64,000 bases of DNA, taken from the NCBI GenBank assembly GCA_003402345.1, contig QFXH01000001.1:434001-498000 (forward strand), in the 5' to 3' direction. The translations under genes were made by a program, and so were the position numbers. How positions within the stretch are numbered: the stretch's first letter is position 1; every line of letters starts with the position of its first letter. This DNA comes from Candidatus Nitrotoga sp. MKT (GTDB lineage Bacteria; Pseudomonadota; Gammaproteobacteria; Burkholderiales; Gallionellaceae). Below are positions 42,642 to 51,981 of this stretch, in pieces. The notes beneath the pieces were generated by a model. The model did not search any database. It was not told where the DNA came from and worked only from the letters and a program-made list of their open reading frames with translations.

Positions 42642-44868
42642 GACGTTCTTTAGATTTTTTGGGTTTCTTAATTTTCGCGTCCTTAACCGGCGCTTCCCCA
42701 GCTGGCAAATTCAGCACGAAATCGAGCTTGGTACTCTCCATATCTACCCTTACGACTGTAACGCGCACCCGATCCCCCAAGCGATAACGCTTGCCAGAAC
42801 GCTCGCCCAACATTTGGTGCTTGGTCGCATCATAATGGAAATAATCCGCACCAAGTTCTGACACATGAACCAGCCCTTCGATATAAAGATCGTCCAGCGC
42901 GACGAACAGACCAAAGCCAGTCACTGAAGATATGGTGCCCTCAAAGCTGCTGCCGAGATGATCCCGCATATAGAAACATTTCAGCCATGCTTCTACATCA
43001 CGCGTGGCATCGTCAGCCCGACGCTCTGTCATGGAACAATGTATACCCAGATCTTCCCATTTCTCTTTTGGTTTGTATTTTTTGTCATTTAGCACAGCTT
43101 TAATGGCGCGGTGCACCAGCAAATCGGGGTAACGGCGAATAGGCGAGGTAAAGTGTGTATAAGCATCGTAACCGAGACCGAAATGGCCAGCATTTTCCGG
43201 GCAATAACGCGCTTGGCGCAATGAACGCAACATCACTGTTTGCAATAAGGCTGCGTCAGGCCGCCCTTTGACCTGCTTGAGCAGCTTGGCATAATCACCA
43301 GCTTCAGGTTTTTCGCCACCACCAAGTTCCAGGCCAAACTCCTTAAAGAATTCGCGTACTGCTTCCAATTTTTCAGGGGTTGGACCTTCATGTACCCGGT
43401 ATAACACCGGGTGCTTACGTTCGTTGAGGAATTTAGCAGTGCACACGTTAGCCGCCAGCATGCATTCCTCGATCAAGCGATGCGCATCGTTACGTACCAA
43501 GGGTACGATGCGCTCGATCTTACCCTGCTCAGTAAACATCATCTGGGTTTCTATGGTCTCGAAGTCAATCGCACCACGCTTCTCGCGGGCTTGCAGCAAG
43601 GTCTTGAATAAGGTATGCAAATGATTGATATGCGGCAGCACAGCAGCAAATTTTTGCGCCATTTCACCTTCTGGGTGAACCAGCATATCCGCTACTTGGT
43701 CGTAAGTCAGGCGAGCCTGCGAGAACATAACCGATGGATAGAAACGGTAAGCTTCAATATCGCCGTGAGCGCTGATCTGCATGTCACATACCATGCACAG
43801 ACGCTCAACATGTGGATTAAGCGAACAAAGGCCGTTGGAAAGCTCTTCCGGCAACATTGGAATAACGCGGCGAGGGAAATATACCGAGTTACCGCGATTC
43901 AAAGCTTCCTTATCTAGCGCATCTCCGGGCTTTACGTAATGACTTACATCGGCAATTGCCACTACCAGACGGAAGCCATTGGTATGGGGCTCGCAATACA
44001 CCGCGTCATCAAAATCCCGCGCCGTCTCACCATCTATGGTAACAAGCGGCAACTGACGTAAATCTTCGCGTCCCGCATAATCTTCGGGTAACACTTGGGG
44101 CGCAATTTTTTCAGCTTGGTGTTTCGTGTCGGCTGGAAACTCATACGGCAGATCATGCTTACGTAACGCAATTTCAATTTCCATGCCAGGGTCGGCATAA
44201 TTACCCAAAACTTGCACAATGCGGCCTATGGGTTGTGCATTTTTGCTAGGTTGCTGCAGAATTTCCAACATGACTACCTGCCCGGCCTTTGCCCCGATGT
44301 GCTCCCCTGGAGCAACCAGGATATCCTGACTAATGCGACGATTTTCCGCTACCACAAACTGAATGCCATGCTCCTCATACAACCGTCCGACCAGACGCTG
44401 GGTGGCGCGCTCCAGCACCTCCACTATACCGGCCTCGCGGCGCCCACGCCGATCGGTGCCTGTTTCGCGTACCATAACAATATCGCCATGCAACACTTTA
44501 TGCATTTCCTTGGCACTCAATACCAAATCGGTGCTGCCATCATCAGGAATCAAAAAGCCAAAGCCATCGGGATGGCCTTGCACCTTACCCTTAATCAGGT
44601 CCAGTTTGTCCATTACGCAGATTGCCCGCTTGCGGTTACGCATTATCTGACCATCACGCTCCATCGCGCGCAGACGGCGCGTGAACAATTCTGCCTCGTG
44701 CTCATCAATATGCAACATGTGGCACAACTCCTCCTCAGCAACTGGCACACCTTGCTTTTCCAGTAATTGCAGAATGTACTCGCGGCTGGGTAGTGGGTGA
44801 TCATATTGCGCGCGCTCTCGATCCAAAAATGGGTCGAGAGCGCGGATATTGTTTTTCTTATTTGTCAT
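42634..44868 (-). CDS. rnr: Ribonuclease R
   Basis: A 744-residue 3'-5' exoribonuclease that degrades structured RNA and takes part in rRNA and tmRNA quality control. Layout: N-terminal winged helix, two cold-shock domains, RNB catalytic domain ([47 protein letters not shown]) and a C-terminal S1 domain with a Lys/Arg-rich tail ([13 protein letters not shown]). First gene of the rnr-rlmB operon. Confidence 0.97.
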   Translation of the reverse strand: MTNKKNNIRALDPFLDRERAQYDHPLPSREYILQLLEKQGVPVAEEELCHMLHIDEHEAELFTRRLRAMERDGQIMRNRKRAICVMDKLDLIKGKVQGHPDGFGFLIPDDGSTDLVLSAKEMHKVLHGDIVMVRETGTDRRGRREAGIVEVLERATQRLVGRLYEEHGIQFVVAENRRISQDILVAPGEHIGAKAGQVVMLEILQQPSKNAQPIGRIVQVLGNYADPGMEIEIALRKHDLPYEFPADTKHQAEKIAPQVLPEDYAGREDLRQLPLVTIDGETARDFDDAVYCEPHTNGFRLVVAIADVSHYVKPGDALDKEALNRGNSVYFPRRVIPMLPEELSNGLCSLNPHVERLCMVCDMQISAHGDIEAYRFYPSVMFSQARLTYDQVADMLVHPEGEMAQKFAAVLPHINHLHTLFKTLLQAREKRGAIDFETIETQMMFTEQGKIERIVPLVRNDAHRLIEECMLAANVCTAKFLNERKHPVLYRVHEGPTPEKLEAVREFFKEFGLELGGGEKPEAGDYAKLLKQVKGRPDAALLQTVMLRSLRQARYCPENAGHFGLGYDAYTHFTSPIRRYPDLLVHRAIKAVLNDKKYKPKEKWEDLGIHCSMTERRADDATRDVEAWLKCFYMRDHLGSSFEGTISSVTGFGLFVALDDLYIEGLVHVSELGADYFHYDATKHQMLGERSGKRYRLGDRVRVTVVRVDMESTKLDFVLNLPAGEAPVKDAKIKKPKKSKERHG

Positions 44869-44929
44869 TGACAGAAAATCCTATAACGATTAACTTGTGC
44901 GCCCTCAAGAAGCAAAGTTTTATTTTATT

Positions 44930-45014
44930 GCCCAGATGGCGGAATTGGTAGACGCGCACGGTTCAGGTCCGTGTGCCGTAAGGTGTGGAGGTTCGAGTCC
45001 TCTTCTGGGCACCA
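44930..45014 (+). tRNA. tRNA-Leu(CAG)
   Basis: 85 bases with encoded CCA. Acceptor arms GCCCAGA / TCTGGGC pair; D-loop GAATTGGTAGAC, anticodon loop TTCAGGT gives anticodon CAG, a long class II variable arm is present, and T-loop GTTCGAGTCC is standard. Transcribed divergently from rnr and ended by the hairpin at 45050. Confidence 0.96.
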
Positions 45015-45049
45015 CAAAATAAATTATCACTTCTATTCATCATGCATAG

Positions 45050-45073
45050 AAAATGCCCATCGGGGCATTTTTT
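45050..45073 (+). terminator. Rho-independent terminator of tRNA-Leu
   Basis: Stem AAATGCC / GGCATTT with T run at 45068-45073, 36 bases after the tRNA. Confidence 0.85.
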
Positions 45074-45666
45074 CATTTATTTTCATATTGGCTAGTGTAA
45101 TTGTTTTCTCAAAAATTCTTCCGAGAGCTTTACAGGCATTTGCATAAAAATTCCCAGTAATTTGACATAAAGCGCCTTAAATTATTAATTATTGTATTTA
45201 AATACATTTTGTTAATGAATTATATTTGTTTCCATAAATTTTACGCCATGACGTGAAATGCTTTGTTCGATAGAGAACAATAGGAAGAAGTGGGCAGCAG
45301 TTAACCCGTCAGAATTAAGATCTTGCAGAACAAAAAATCAAGCGCAAGTTTCGATATACAAAAATACAAAAATATAAAATTTAACTAAAAAGAATAAGCT
45401 ACAGCTAAATTCTATTTTTGTTAATGATAGCAGGAAAGCTTGATGTCTTGTGAAAAGACGCCGATTCCATTAGTGAAATGGCTAAATAATAATTTTTATT
45501 GATCGCTGAGAATGTAAATAGTTGCCCCTAAATAACATACCCAAGTGGAATGTTTATTTATTTTCTGGGGCTAATCAAATACTGAATCATTGTAAAAATT
45601 AGCCAGCCAAATTAACTGGATATAGAGCAGAAATACAACTATATTTGAACAGGAACAAAGCTTAAC
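45074..45666. other. AT-rich intergenic region, no gene seen
   Basis: About 590 bases, more AT-rich than the surroundings. No ORF with support, no convincing terminator or riboswitch; the last part carries the cysG promoter. Confidence 0.45.
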
Positions 45667-47046
45667 ATGGATTTTTTCCCAATTTTTCTAAACCTCAAGG
45701 AAAAAAAATGCCTCGTTGTGGGAGGTGGTGACGTTTCCTTTAGAAAAGCTTCCGTGTTGATACAAGCGGGCGCTTTAGTAAAGATAGTATCGCCAGAATT
45801 ATGCGAAGCTTTTAAAAATATTCCCAATATTGAATATGTTCCAGATCGGTTTCAAGCTGCACACCTAAATGGCATTACACTTGTCATTGCCGCCACAGAT
45901 GAAACCGAAACCAACGAAGCCGTTTCGACCGAAGCAAAAAAAAGAAACATACCCGTCAATGTGGTCGATAACCCCGATCTCTGCACCTTCATTATGCCCG
46001 CAATACTGGATCGCTCTCCCCTTATGGTCGCTTTTTCCACTGGAGGGGCATCCCCCGTTCTGGCAAGGATTTTAAGAGGCAAGTTAGAAACGCTGATACC
46101 GCCAGCATATGGCCACCTAACTGCCTTCGCCGCCAAATTCAGGCAAACAGTCAAAACACATATCAGCAATTTTAGTAAGCGTCGGATATTTTGGGAGAAC
46201 GTACTGGAAGGCCCTATTGCTGAGCAAGTTTTTTCGGGCAACGACAAATCTGCCGAAACCATGCTACTGGCTATGCTAAAAGACAATAATCATGGCTCAG
46301 CCGGTGAAGTATTCCTGGTAGGCGCAGGCCCAGGCGCACCGGATTTGCTTACCTTCAGAGCATTACGGCTGATGCAAAAGGCGGATGTGGTGCTTTATGA
46401 CAATCTGGTTTCCAAGCCGGTACTGGAAATGACGCGGCGCGATGCAGAGAGAATTTTTGTCGGCAAGATGCGCGGCCACCACACGATGCCGCAAGAAAGC
46501 ATAAACGATCTATTGGTAAGGCTAGCAAAAGAAGGAAAACGGGTCTTGCGGCTCAAAGGCGGAGATCCCTTCATTTTTGGCCGTGGCGGGGAAGAAATTG
46601 AAACGCTGTCCGAGCACAAAATAAATTTCCAGGTCGTGCCGGGTATCACCGCTGCCTCCGGTGTTGCGGCCTATGCCGGGATACCGCTCACGCACAGGGA
46701 TCACGCGCAGTCTTGTATTTTCGTAACGGGCCATCTAAAAGAGGGTGGCATGGACCTCGATTGGGAAATGTTGGCACGTCCCAATCAGACCGTTGTGGTT
46801 TACATGGGCCTGCATGGTCTTGAAATACTATGCTCCAAACTAATAGCGCATGGCTTGCCGGAATTCACCCCTGCCGCCATCGTGCAACAGGGAACCACAC
46901 AAAATCAGCGTGTGGTTTGCGGAACTTTAGCTACATTACCAACAGCAGCAGAAGCTGCCGAGCTTAAAGCCCCTACTTTAATCATCATAGGCGGCGTGGT
47001 GAAACTCAGAGACAAACTCTCCTGGTTCGAACCTGATAACACTTAA
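45667..47046 (+). CDS. cysG: Multifunctional sirohaem synthase CysG
   Basis: A 459-residue fusion. The N-terminal 150 residues are precorrin-2 dehydrogenase/ferrochelatase (VVGGGDVSFRKAS, VVDNPDLCTFIMPA, FSTGGASPVLAR). From about residue 217 is uroporphyrinogen-III C-methyltransferase (FLVGAGPGAPDLLT, RLKGGDPFIFGRGGEE, VPGITAASGVAAYAGIPLTHR). It makes sirohaem from uroporphyrinogen III for sulfite or nitrite reductases. The ATG at 45667 begins the normal MDFFPIF N-terminus. No partner reductase is adjacent. Confidence 0.96.
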   Translation: MDFFPIFLNLKEKKCLVVGGGDVSFRKASVLIQAGALVKIVSPELCEAFKNIPNIEYVPDRFQAAHLNGITLVIAATDETETNEAVSTEAKKRNIPVNVVDNPDLCTFIMPAILDRSPLMVAFSTGGASPVLARILRGKLETLIPPAYGHLTAFAAKFRQTVKTHISNFSKRRIFWENVLEGPIAEQVFSGNDKSAETMLLAMLKDNNHGSAGEVFLVGAGPGAPDLLTFRALRLMQKADVVLYDNLVSKPVLEMTRRDAERIFVGKMRGHHTMPQESINDLLVRLAKEGKRVLRLKGGDPFIFGRGGEEIETLSEHKINFQVVPGITAASGVAAYAGIPLTHRDHAQSCIFVTGHLKEGGMDLDWEMLARPNQTVVVYMGLHGLEILCSKLIAHGLPEFTPAAIVQQGTTQNQRVVCGTLATLPTAAEAAELKAPTLIIIGGVVKLRDKLSWFEPDNT

Positions 47047-47071
47047 GAAACAAATATTTTTGTATGATGGG

Positions 47072-47740
47072 CTACTTGGATTTCAAACGCTTGAATTCCT
47101 CTGCTGCTTGCCACAAATACCAAGTAGCTGTTGAGCGATAAGGACTCCATGCCAACCCAATTTTGGACAGCTCCTTTGGCAAGGGCTGCTTAGACAGTGA
47201 CTTCATCACCCGCCAACCTTCGCGCACGCCAAAATCGTCAACGGGCAAAACATCAGGGCGTTCCAGCGTGAAGATAAGAAACATCTCTACCGTCCAGCGG
47301 CCAATACCGCGTAGCGAAACCAGCCGAGAGACCAGCTCTTCATCCGTCATTGCCAACGCAGCACTTCTGGCGGGCACAATCCCATCCAGAGCCCTCTCCG
47401 CGATTCCGCGAACTGTCGTAACTTTGGTAGTAGAGAAGCCACAAGCGCGCAGTATATTTCCGTCGGTAGCGAGAATGCTCTTTGGTGACGGAAAGGATAC
47501 ATCCGGATAGAGCGCCAAAAATCGATTAAGTATTGCTTCGGCTGCCCGCGCATGAAGTTGCTGGTGAGCGACTGCCCTAATCAACGCCTCATAGGGTTCA
47601 CGTTCTGGTTTTGGCTGCAATCCACATCGGCCGACACGAGCAATCAAATTTGTCCAGTCGGGATCTAAAGCTGTCAGATGCGCAACTGCGGGGCCAAATG
47701 GATCAACAACCGTACTGGAGGTGCCTGCCGGCACAATCAT
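47072..47740 (-). CDS. DNA-3-methyladenine glycosylase, HhH-GPD family
   Basis: A 222-residue base-excision repair enzyme of the AlkA-like group. The helix-hairpin-helix LVSLRGIGRWTVEMFLIF and the catalytic Asp in LPVDDFGVREG (about 167) are visible. It is shorter than E. coli AlkA because the N-terminal beta domain is absent. Its ATG overlaps the alkB stop as ATGA, so the two alkylation-repair genes form an operon. Releases 3-alkyladenine and similar lesions. Confidence 0.92.
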   Translation of the reverse strand: MIVPAGTSSTVVDPFGPAVAHLTALDPDWTNLIARVGRCGLQPKPEREPYEALIRAVAHQQLHARAAEAILNRFLALYPDVSFPSPKSILATDGNILRACGFSTTKVTTVRGIAERALDGIVPARSAALAMTDEELVSRLVSLRGIGRWTVEMFLIFTLERPDVLPVDDFGVREGWRVMKSLSKQPLPKELSKIGLAWSPYRSTATWYLWQAAEEFKRLKSK

Positions 47741-48406
47741 AGAGCCTTCCTGAACGTCAGGTTGATACGCTTGCGGCCAAGGATAGGATGATATCCTTCC
47801 AAGAGTGGAGCAATGCCGTGAAAATTAAATCTGGCGGGTCCACCCCAAACCACTACATCACCGTGTACAAGTTGATAGCGCTTTGGTCGAATGGTGCGAC
47901 TTAATCCACCGAACAAAAACACCGCAGGTAGGCCAAGGGAAACTGAGACAATCGGGGCTGACTCGTCGCGCTCATTCTTGTCCTGATGCAAGGATAATCG
48001 AGCACCTGGTTCGTAACAGTTAATCCAACAGGCATCTGGCAGGAAATTCTCATACCCGGCGCGCATGGCCGCCCTCCTCGCTATGTCCATGAATGTTTCA
48101 GGCAAAGCTGGCCATGGACGATCCAGTTTCTGGATCGATAACATCATAGCGATATCCGCTACGATTTGTTATCCAGCCGACCTGGCCGCAATTGCTCATT
48201 GCCACCGACATTCGAAAACCTCCTGGGGTAATCATGTGACGAAAAGGCGATTGAGCAACGACCTTTTCTAGTGCACTCATCAAGTCAGCATCCACATTTT
48301 TGGCAAAGCCGCGCAACAAAAATGCGCCGTCATCAAGACAAATCTGTTGCAGATTGAGATCTGACAGACCATCAAAAAGATCGGCATTCATACTTAGTGT
48401 CTGCAA
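47737..48406 (-). pseudogene. alkB: Alkylated DNA dioxygenase AlkB, frameshifted
   Basis: Family length about 215 residues. The first frame starts at 48406 (MQTLSMNADLFDG) and runs through GYRYDVIDPETG; one extra base near 48117-48124 shifts it to a stop. The second frame resumes with RPWPALPETFMDIARRAA, keeps the Fe(II) motif HQD (LSLHQDKNE) and the 2-oxoglutarate motif RINLTFR. All catalytic residues sit after the shift, so the gene as written cannot make active enzyme. Might be a true lesion or a base error. Operon with the glycosylase gene. Confidence 0.85.
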
Positions 48407-48660
48407 GAAAATCGCTGTTTTTAAAAAAGCATCCTTCCTGAATTTTCAGTACGTGTTCCACAATTTTTTATTTTCCTGTTACAAAATCGTTAATATATAT
48501 GATTCTGGGTGATCGCAATTCTCCGATTGTAAAATCAGGCCTAAAGAAATTTCGTGTTGCTTCTGCGGGTTTTGCACTACGCGTATCTTCTGTTTCTTCA
48601 ATCCAAAATATCACGATGTGTGACATCCTGGAATAGAACTTTAGCGCAAAAATAGCGAAT
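48407..48660. other. Intergenic, no gene seen
   Basis: AT-rich start of a 490-base gap; the part from 48661 belongs to the direct repeat described next. Confidence 0.4.
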
Positions 48661-48899
48661 AAATTTTAGCTTTTTGAAGATCACGGATTCAAGTTCGAAG
48701 TGCAACAGCCAGTGGTTACTTGATGTAGCGTAGCTTGGACAATAATTGCTCTCTGTAGTTTTCAATTGTTCTTGTCATAAATTTTTAGTTTAAACTAGCA
48801 TAGTTACGTGTGGCTCGGAGTAGCATATATCTCCTTTCACGAGAAATATAAGTCTGAAGTGTCAAGATTCATTAAACAAACGGTAAGGATAATCAACCC

Positions 48900-49475
48900 A
48901 TGATTCGACATACTCAAAAACTAACACACATAACTCCCGCACTAGCCGCCATCCTGCCTGGCGCCGATGCCATAGGCGCGCCTATTGGAACCATTACCTA
49001 TGGACCTGTAGCGCAATCGATTCCCACCCTGTCTGGATTTATGCTTGTGATTCTAGGATTGTTATTTGCAGTATTAGCTTTTCGTGTACTCAGAGCTCAT
49101 TCGGCCAGTAAACCACTTGCATCCACTGTAGCTGTGGGGGTTTTGATCGTGGGTGCAGCCTCCGGAAATCAACTCATCCAGAATGCACAGGCAGTAATTC
49201 TTCCCCCACCCCCACCTTTATTCTTCAGTAACCCGGCCGGTGGTATCCTCAACGTACTTTCTCCCGGAGAGTTCCCGATTTTGAATAACAGCGGCCAGCC
49301 CCAACGGATCACAAGCATGACAGCATCTCCGCTATTCGTGGACAATCCAACTTCTCAACAACCTAGGTGTACCGTAGGGTTGTCAGTGCAGAATAACTCC
49401 ACCTGCTATATGAATTTTACTTTTGATGGACCTTCCCCTCCTTATGTTCCTGGTGCTCCTGTTCCGCCAGCATAA
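48900..49475 (+). CDS. IPTL-motif membrane protein (midcut-by-XrtH-like)
   Basis: A 191-residue protein. Residues 1-38 look like a signal region; SIPTLSGF at 40-47 followed by a hydrophobic helix and RVLRAHSA is the tripartite exosortase-H type sorting signal, located mid-protein, and a second hydrophobic segment follows (about 75-92). The C-terminal part has a Pro run, two cysteines (RCTV, TCYMNF) and an Ig-like flavour. This organisation matches the group named midcut-by-XrtH. It probably depends on an exosortase encoded elsewhere. Function unknown. Confidence 0.75.
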   Translation: MIRHTQKLTHITPALAAILPGADAIGAPIGTITYGPVAQSIPTLSGFMLVILGLLFAVLAFRVLRAHSASKPLASTVAVGVLIVGAASGNQLIQNAQAVILPPPPPLFFSNPAGGILNVLSPGEFPILNNSGQPQRITSMTASPLFVDNPTSQQPRCTVGLSVQNNSTCYMNFTFDGPSPPYVPGAPVPPA

Positions 49476-49821
49476 CAGGCCATGGTAAATGTCATCATCG
49501 CCAACAGCGCCCAGATTTTACTGGGGACAGTATTTGGTGGTGTGGCGTTTGTAATGCTGATTGAATCCGTTAAATTTTAGCTTTTTGAAGATCGCAAATT
49601 CAAGTTCGAAGTGCAACAACCATTGGTTGCCACGTGCAGCACAGTTTGGACAAAAACTGCTCTCTATGGTTTCGAATTATTCTTGCACAAATCATGATTT
49701 TTATGTTTAACTTAAATCAGTTACATGTGGCTCAGAATAGCATTTGCTCGTTGCACGAGAAATTATAGATACTTTAAGTATCAAGATATTTTTACAATAC
49801 AACGATAATGATAATAACCCC

Positions 49822-50118
49822 ATTATTCAGCATACTAAAAAGCTAATATACATAGCTCTCACACTAGCCTCCATGCTGTCTGGTGCCGATGCCATAGTTG
49901 GCTCGCCTCTAAGCGGAACCATTGTCTATGGGACTGTACCGCGGTCGATTCCCACCTTGTCCGGATTTATGCTCGTGATTCTCGGATTGTTATTTGCCGT
50001 ATTGGCTTTTCGTGTACTCCGAGCTCATTCGGCCAGTAAAGCGCTAGCATCGATTGTGGCTGTTGGAGTTTTGGTTCTGGGTGCGGCGTCTGGAAGTAAG
50101 CTCATCCAGCAAGCGTAG
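49822..50118 (+). pseudogene. Truncated second copy of the IPTL-motif gene
   Basis: Aligned with the neighbouring intact copy, its start codon is ATT instead of ATG and the reading frame ends after LIQQA, just past the second hydrophobic segment, lacking the C-terminal 90 residues. The sorting motif SIPTLSGF and RVLRAHSA are unchanged. A TTG at 49744 could start a 124-residue version, but no matching N-terminus exists in copy 1. Probably non-functional. Confidence 0.65.
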
Positions 50119-50166
50119 CCTGGGCTAATTTAGGTTGGCGCTGAGCTTGTGAAATCCAACATCACA
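50118..50166. repeat. Palindromic repeat, left copy flanking the Rhs cassette
   Basis: GCCTGGGCTA followed by TAGGTTGGCGCTGAGCTTG and CCAACATCACA; the copy at 51851-51899 differs by a few bases. Internally it can form a GTTGG/CCAAC hairpin. Confidence 0.7.
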
Positions 50167-50182
50167 GCGAGCAAATAAACAC

Positions 50183-51346
50183 ATGCGTTACCCCCATGCC
50201 ACCTCAACTACAGCAACGGCACACAACCAAAGCTACGCCTACGACGCCACCGGAAACCGTAAACAACGGAGCACTTACGGCACCGTCAATGGAATAGAAC
50301 AACAGACCGCTACACAAACGTTGACCACCGCTGCCGACAGTAACAGAATGCTGCAGAACGACAGCTGGACAATGATACTGAGTGACGCCGCAGGCAACAC
50401 CCTGCGGCAATCCCAAAACCTCGTTTACGCTTACAACGGCCAAGGCCGTCTGAACGAAGTACGCAACCCAACCAACCTCTATGCCAACTATAGCTACAAC
50501 ACCCTGGGTCAACGAACCCTCAAACGGATCTTCAGCGCCAACAACGCGGTCACGCCCACCGCCACTTACAGCTACCTATATGGAACCGATGGTCAACTGC
50601 TTGGACAAAAGACCTACAACTCGGCTGGCAAACCCAGCAAAGCGCAATACTGGGTCTGGCTCGGCGGCCAGCCGATTGCCGGAATAGAATTGGAGTTCAG
50701 CGGTAAAGGCGCGGTCAGCAAAACCAGCCAGTACTACCTGCACAGCGACCACCTGAATACTCCACGCATGGCCATCAACCAGAGCCAGACCCTGTTGTGG
50801 AGCTGGAATAGCGACGCCTTTGGAACTGGCGGTGTTAATGGCAACACGCATGGCAATAAAGCCTCCCTCGACATGCCCCTGCGCTTTCCTGGCCAGCTTT
50901 ATGATGCCCACACAGCCATGAACTACAATTACTTCAGGGACTACGATCCCAATACTGGGCGGTATATCCAGAGTGATCCGATTGGGCTTCAAGGGGGGAT
51001 TAATACCTATAACTATGTGGGGGAAAATCCGATCAACAAGGTTGATCCGACAGGGTTATATTATTTTCAACAGCCATGGCAAGCAGCTGATCCTATCGTA
51101 GGCCGGGATAATACGATTATCCCTCCTGGTGGACCGATAAGCTCTTTCATTGAAAAATATGTACCAGCGGGACGAACCCTTGCTGAAATACATGACCCGC
51201 TTGTCGACGCGCTTAAACGCGCGGGATTGCCTGATGTTATTGCCAATATTCCAACCATGCCTGCAACGTATGTTGCAGCATCCTATCTAGAGCTCCTGCG
51301 ATTTTTTGGTTTTGCAGAGCAACCCAAACCGATATGCACACGTTGA
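50183..51346 (+). CDS. Rhs-family protein tip with variable C-terminal domain (N-terminally truncated)
   Basis: A 387-residue fragment of the Rhs/YD-repeat class. YD repeats (YAYDATGNRKQ, YAYNGQGRLNEV, YSYNTLGQRTLKR) precede the RHS core (YYLHSDHLNTPRMA, RFPGQLYDAHTAMNYNYFRDYDPNTGRYIQSDPIG, then VGENPINKVDPTGL). After the core the last 95 residues are unlike the core and would be a polymorphic toxin tip (SFIEKYVPAGRTLAEIHDPLVDALKRAGLPDVI-type segment). Full Rhs proteins exceed 1000 residues, so this is a displaced tip or remnant with no secretion N-terminus. The next gene overlaps its end and could be an immunity gene. Confidence 0.85.
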   Translation: MRYPHATSTTATAHNQSYAYDATGNRKQRSTYGTVNGIEQQTATQTLTTAADSNRMLQNDSWTMILSDAAGNTLRQSQNLVYAYNGQGRLNEVRNPTNLYANYSYNTLGQRTLKRIFSANNAVTPTATYSYLYGTDGQLLGQKTYNSAGKPSKAQYWVWLGGQPIAGIELEFSGKGAVSKTSQYYLHSDHLNTPRMAINQSQTLLWSWNSDAFGTGGVNGNTHGNKASLDMPLRFPGQLYDAHTAMNYNYFRDYDPNTGRYIQSDPIGLQGGINTYNYVGENPINKVDPTGLYYFQQPWQAADPIVGRDNTIIPPGGPISSFIEKYVPAGRTLAEIHDPLVDALKRAGLPDVIANIPTMPATYVAASYLELLRFFGFAEQPKPICTR

Positions 51347-51780
51347 CACAAAAAAATCCATTACGTTTGGCATGGCTACTGGCTCTATCGGTCACATTGT
51401 CCTGCCCATGCGCGACTAATGCGGCTCCGAGAAATAATGATCTCAGAATCGGCCAAAAATACGAAATCGTCGGGGAACTCTATGCTCACAGTATCTGTGA
51501 TGATCGCTACTGTAGGGAAGTGACAATCATCGATTTGGTTCCGCTTCGGCTTAGAGGTCCTGAAATATTTTCGCGGCAATTAGTTCCTGTAGGTAGCGTA
51601 CTAACCGTGGTCGACAAAGCACCAAAGAAGTTCCTTGCTTTTCTCTACCCTGATCGATATGTTGTTCGTGTCAATACAATAAAATCGCCAGTAGGAATTC
51701 CTGTAATTATTGACCTCTCTCGCGGAATTGAAGGTAAATCGACTGCGCTAAATCCACTAATTTTCAAGCCCCTATTCTGA
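51334..51780 (+). CDS. Exported protein downstream of the Rhs tip, possible immunity protein
   Basis: A 148-residue protein with a signal peptide (LLALSVTLSCPCATNAA) and a mature beta-rich domain with three cysteines near SICDDRYCREV. It starts 13 bases inside the Rhs gene, an overlap typical of toxin-immunity pairs, but export would place it in the periplasm, fitting a toxin that acts there. Family not recognised; the immunity role is a positional inference. Confidence 0.65.
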   Translation: MHTLTQKNPLRLAWLLALSVTLSCPCATNAAPRNNDLRIGQKYEIVGELYAHSICDDRYCREVTIIDLVPLRLRGPEIFSRQLVPVGSVLTVVDKAPKKFLAFLYPDRYVVRVNTIKSPVGIPVIIDLSRGIEGKSTALNPLIFKPLF

Positions 51781-51850
51781 ATCCGGGGAATTACAGAGTG
51801 ATCCTATTAAACTCGGTTCGCTGCTGGCGGGTTACTGCTATAGCAAGTGT

Positions 51851-51899
51851 GCCTGGGCTAGCGTAGGTTGGCGCTGAGCTTGCGAAGCCCAACATCACA
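51851..51899. repeat. Palindromic repeat, right copy flanking the Rhs cassette
   Basis: Second copy of the 49-base sequence at 50118-50166, same orientation, 1733 bases away. The two copies frame the Rhs tip and its neighbour. Confidence 0.7.
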
Positions 51900-51981
51900 A
51901 GGGAATGAACATGGGGAGACCTCAGAGTCTGCCCGCATCTAAAACTTAGTTTTACAATGCATGCTTGAAGCAAGCCCAAAG

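Larger units (their letters stand above)
48661..50118 (+). repeat. Tandem direct duplication (about 540-base units)
   Basis: Unit 1 (48661 to about 49188) and unit 2 (49572-50118) are diverged copies offset by about 911 bases. Both begin AAATTTTAGCTTTTTGAAGA, include the upstream region and the conserved coding segment, and end near CTCATCCAG. Unit 1 alone is followed by 290 bases of extra coding sequence and spacer. Confidence 0.85.

Noticed and set aside
48808-48830. GG-N9-GC motif before both IPTL copies, reminiscent of a sigma-54 promoter
   Set aside because: Spacing is one base short of the required ten, so it is probably only conserved because the whole unit is duplicated.
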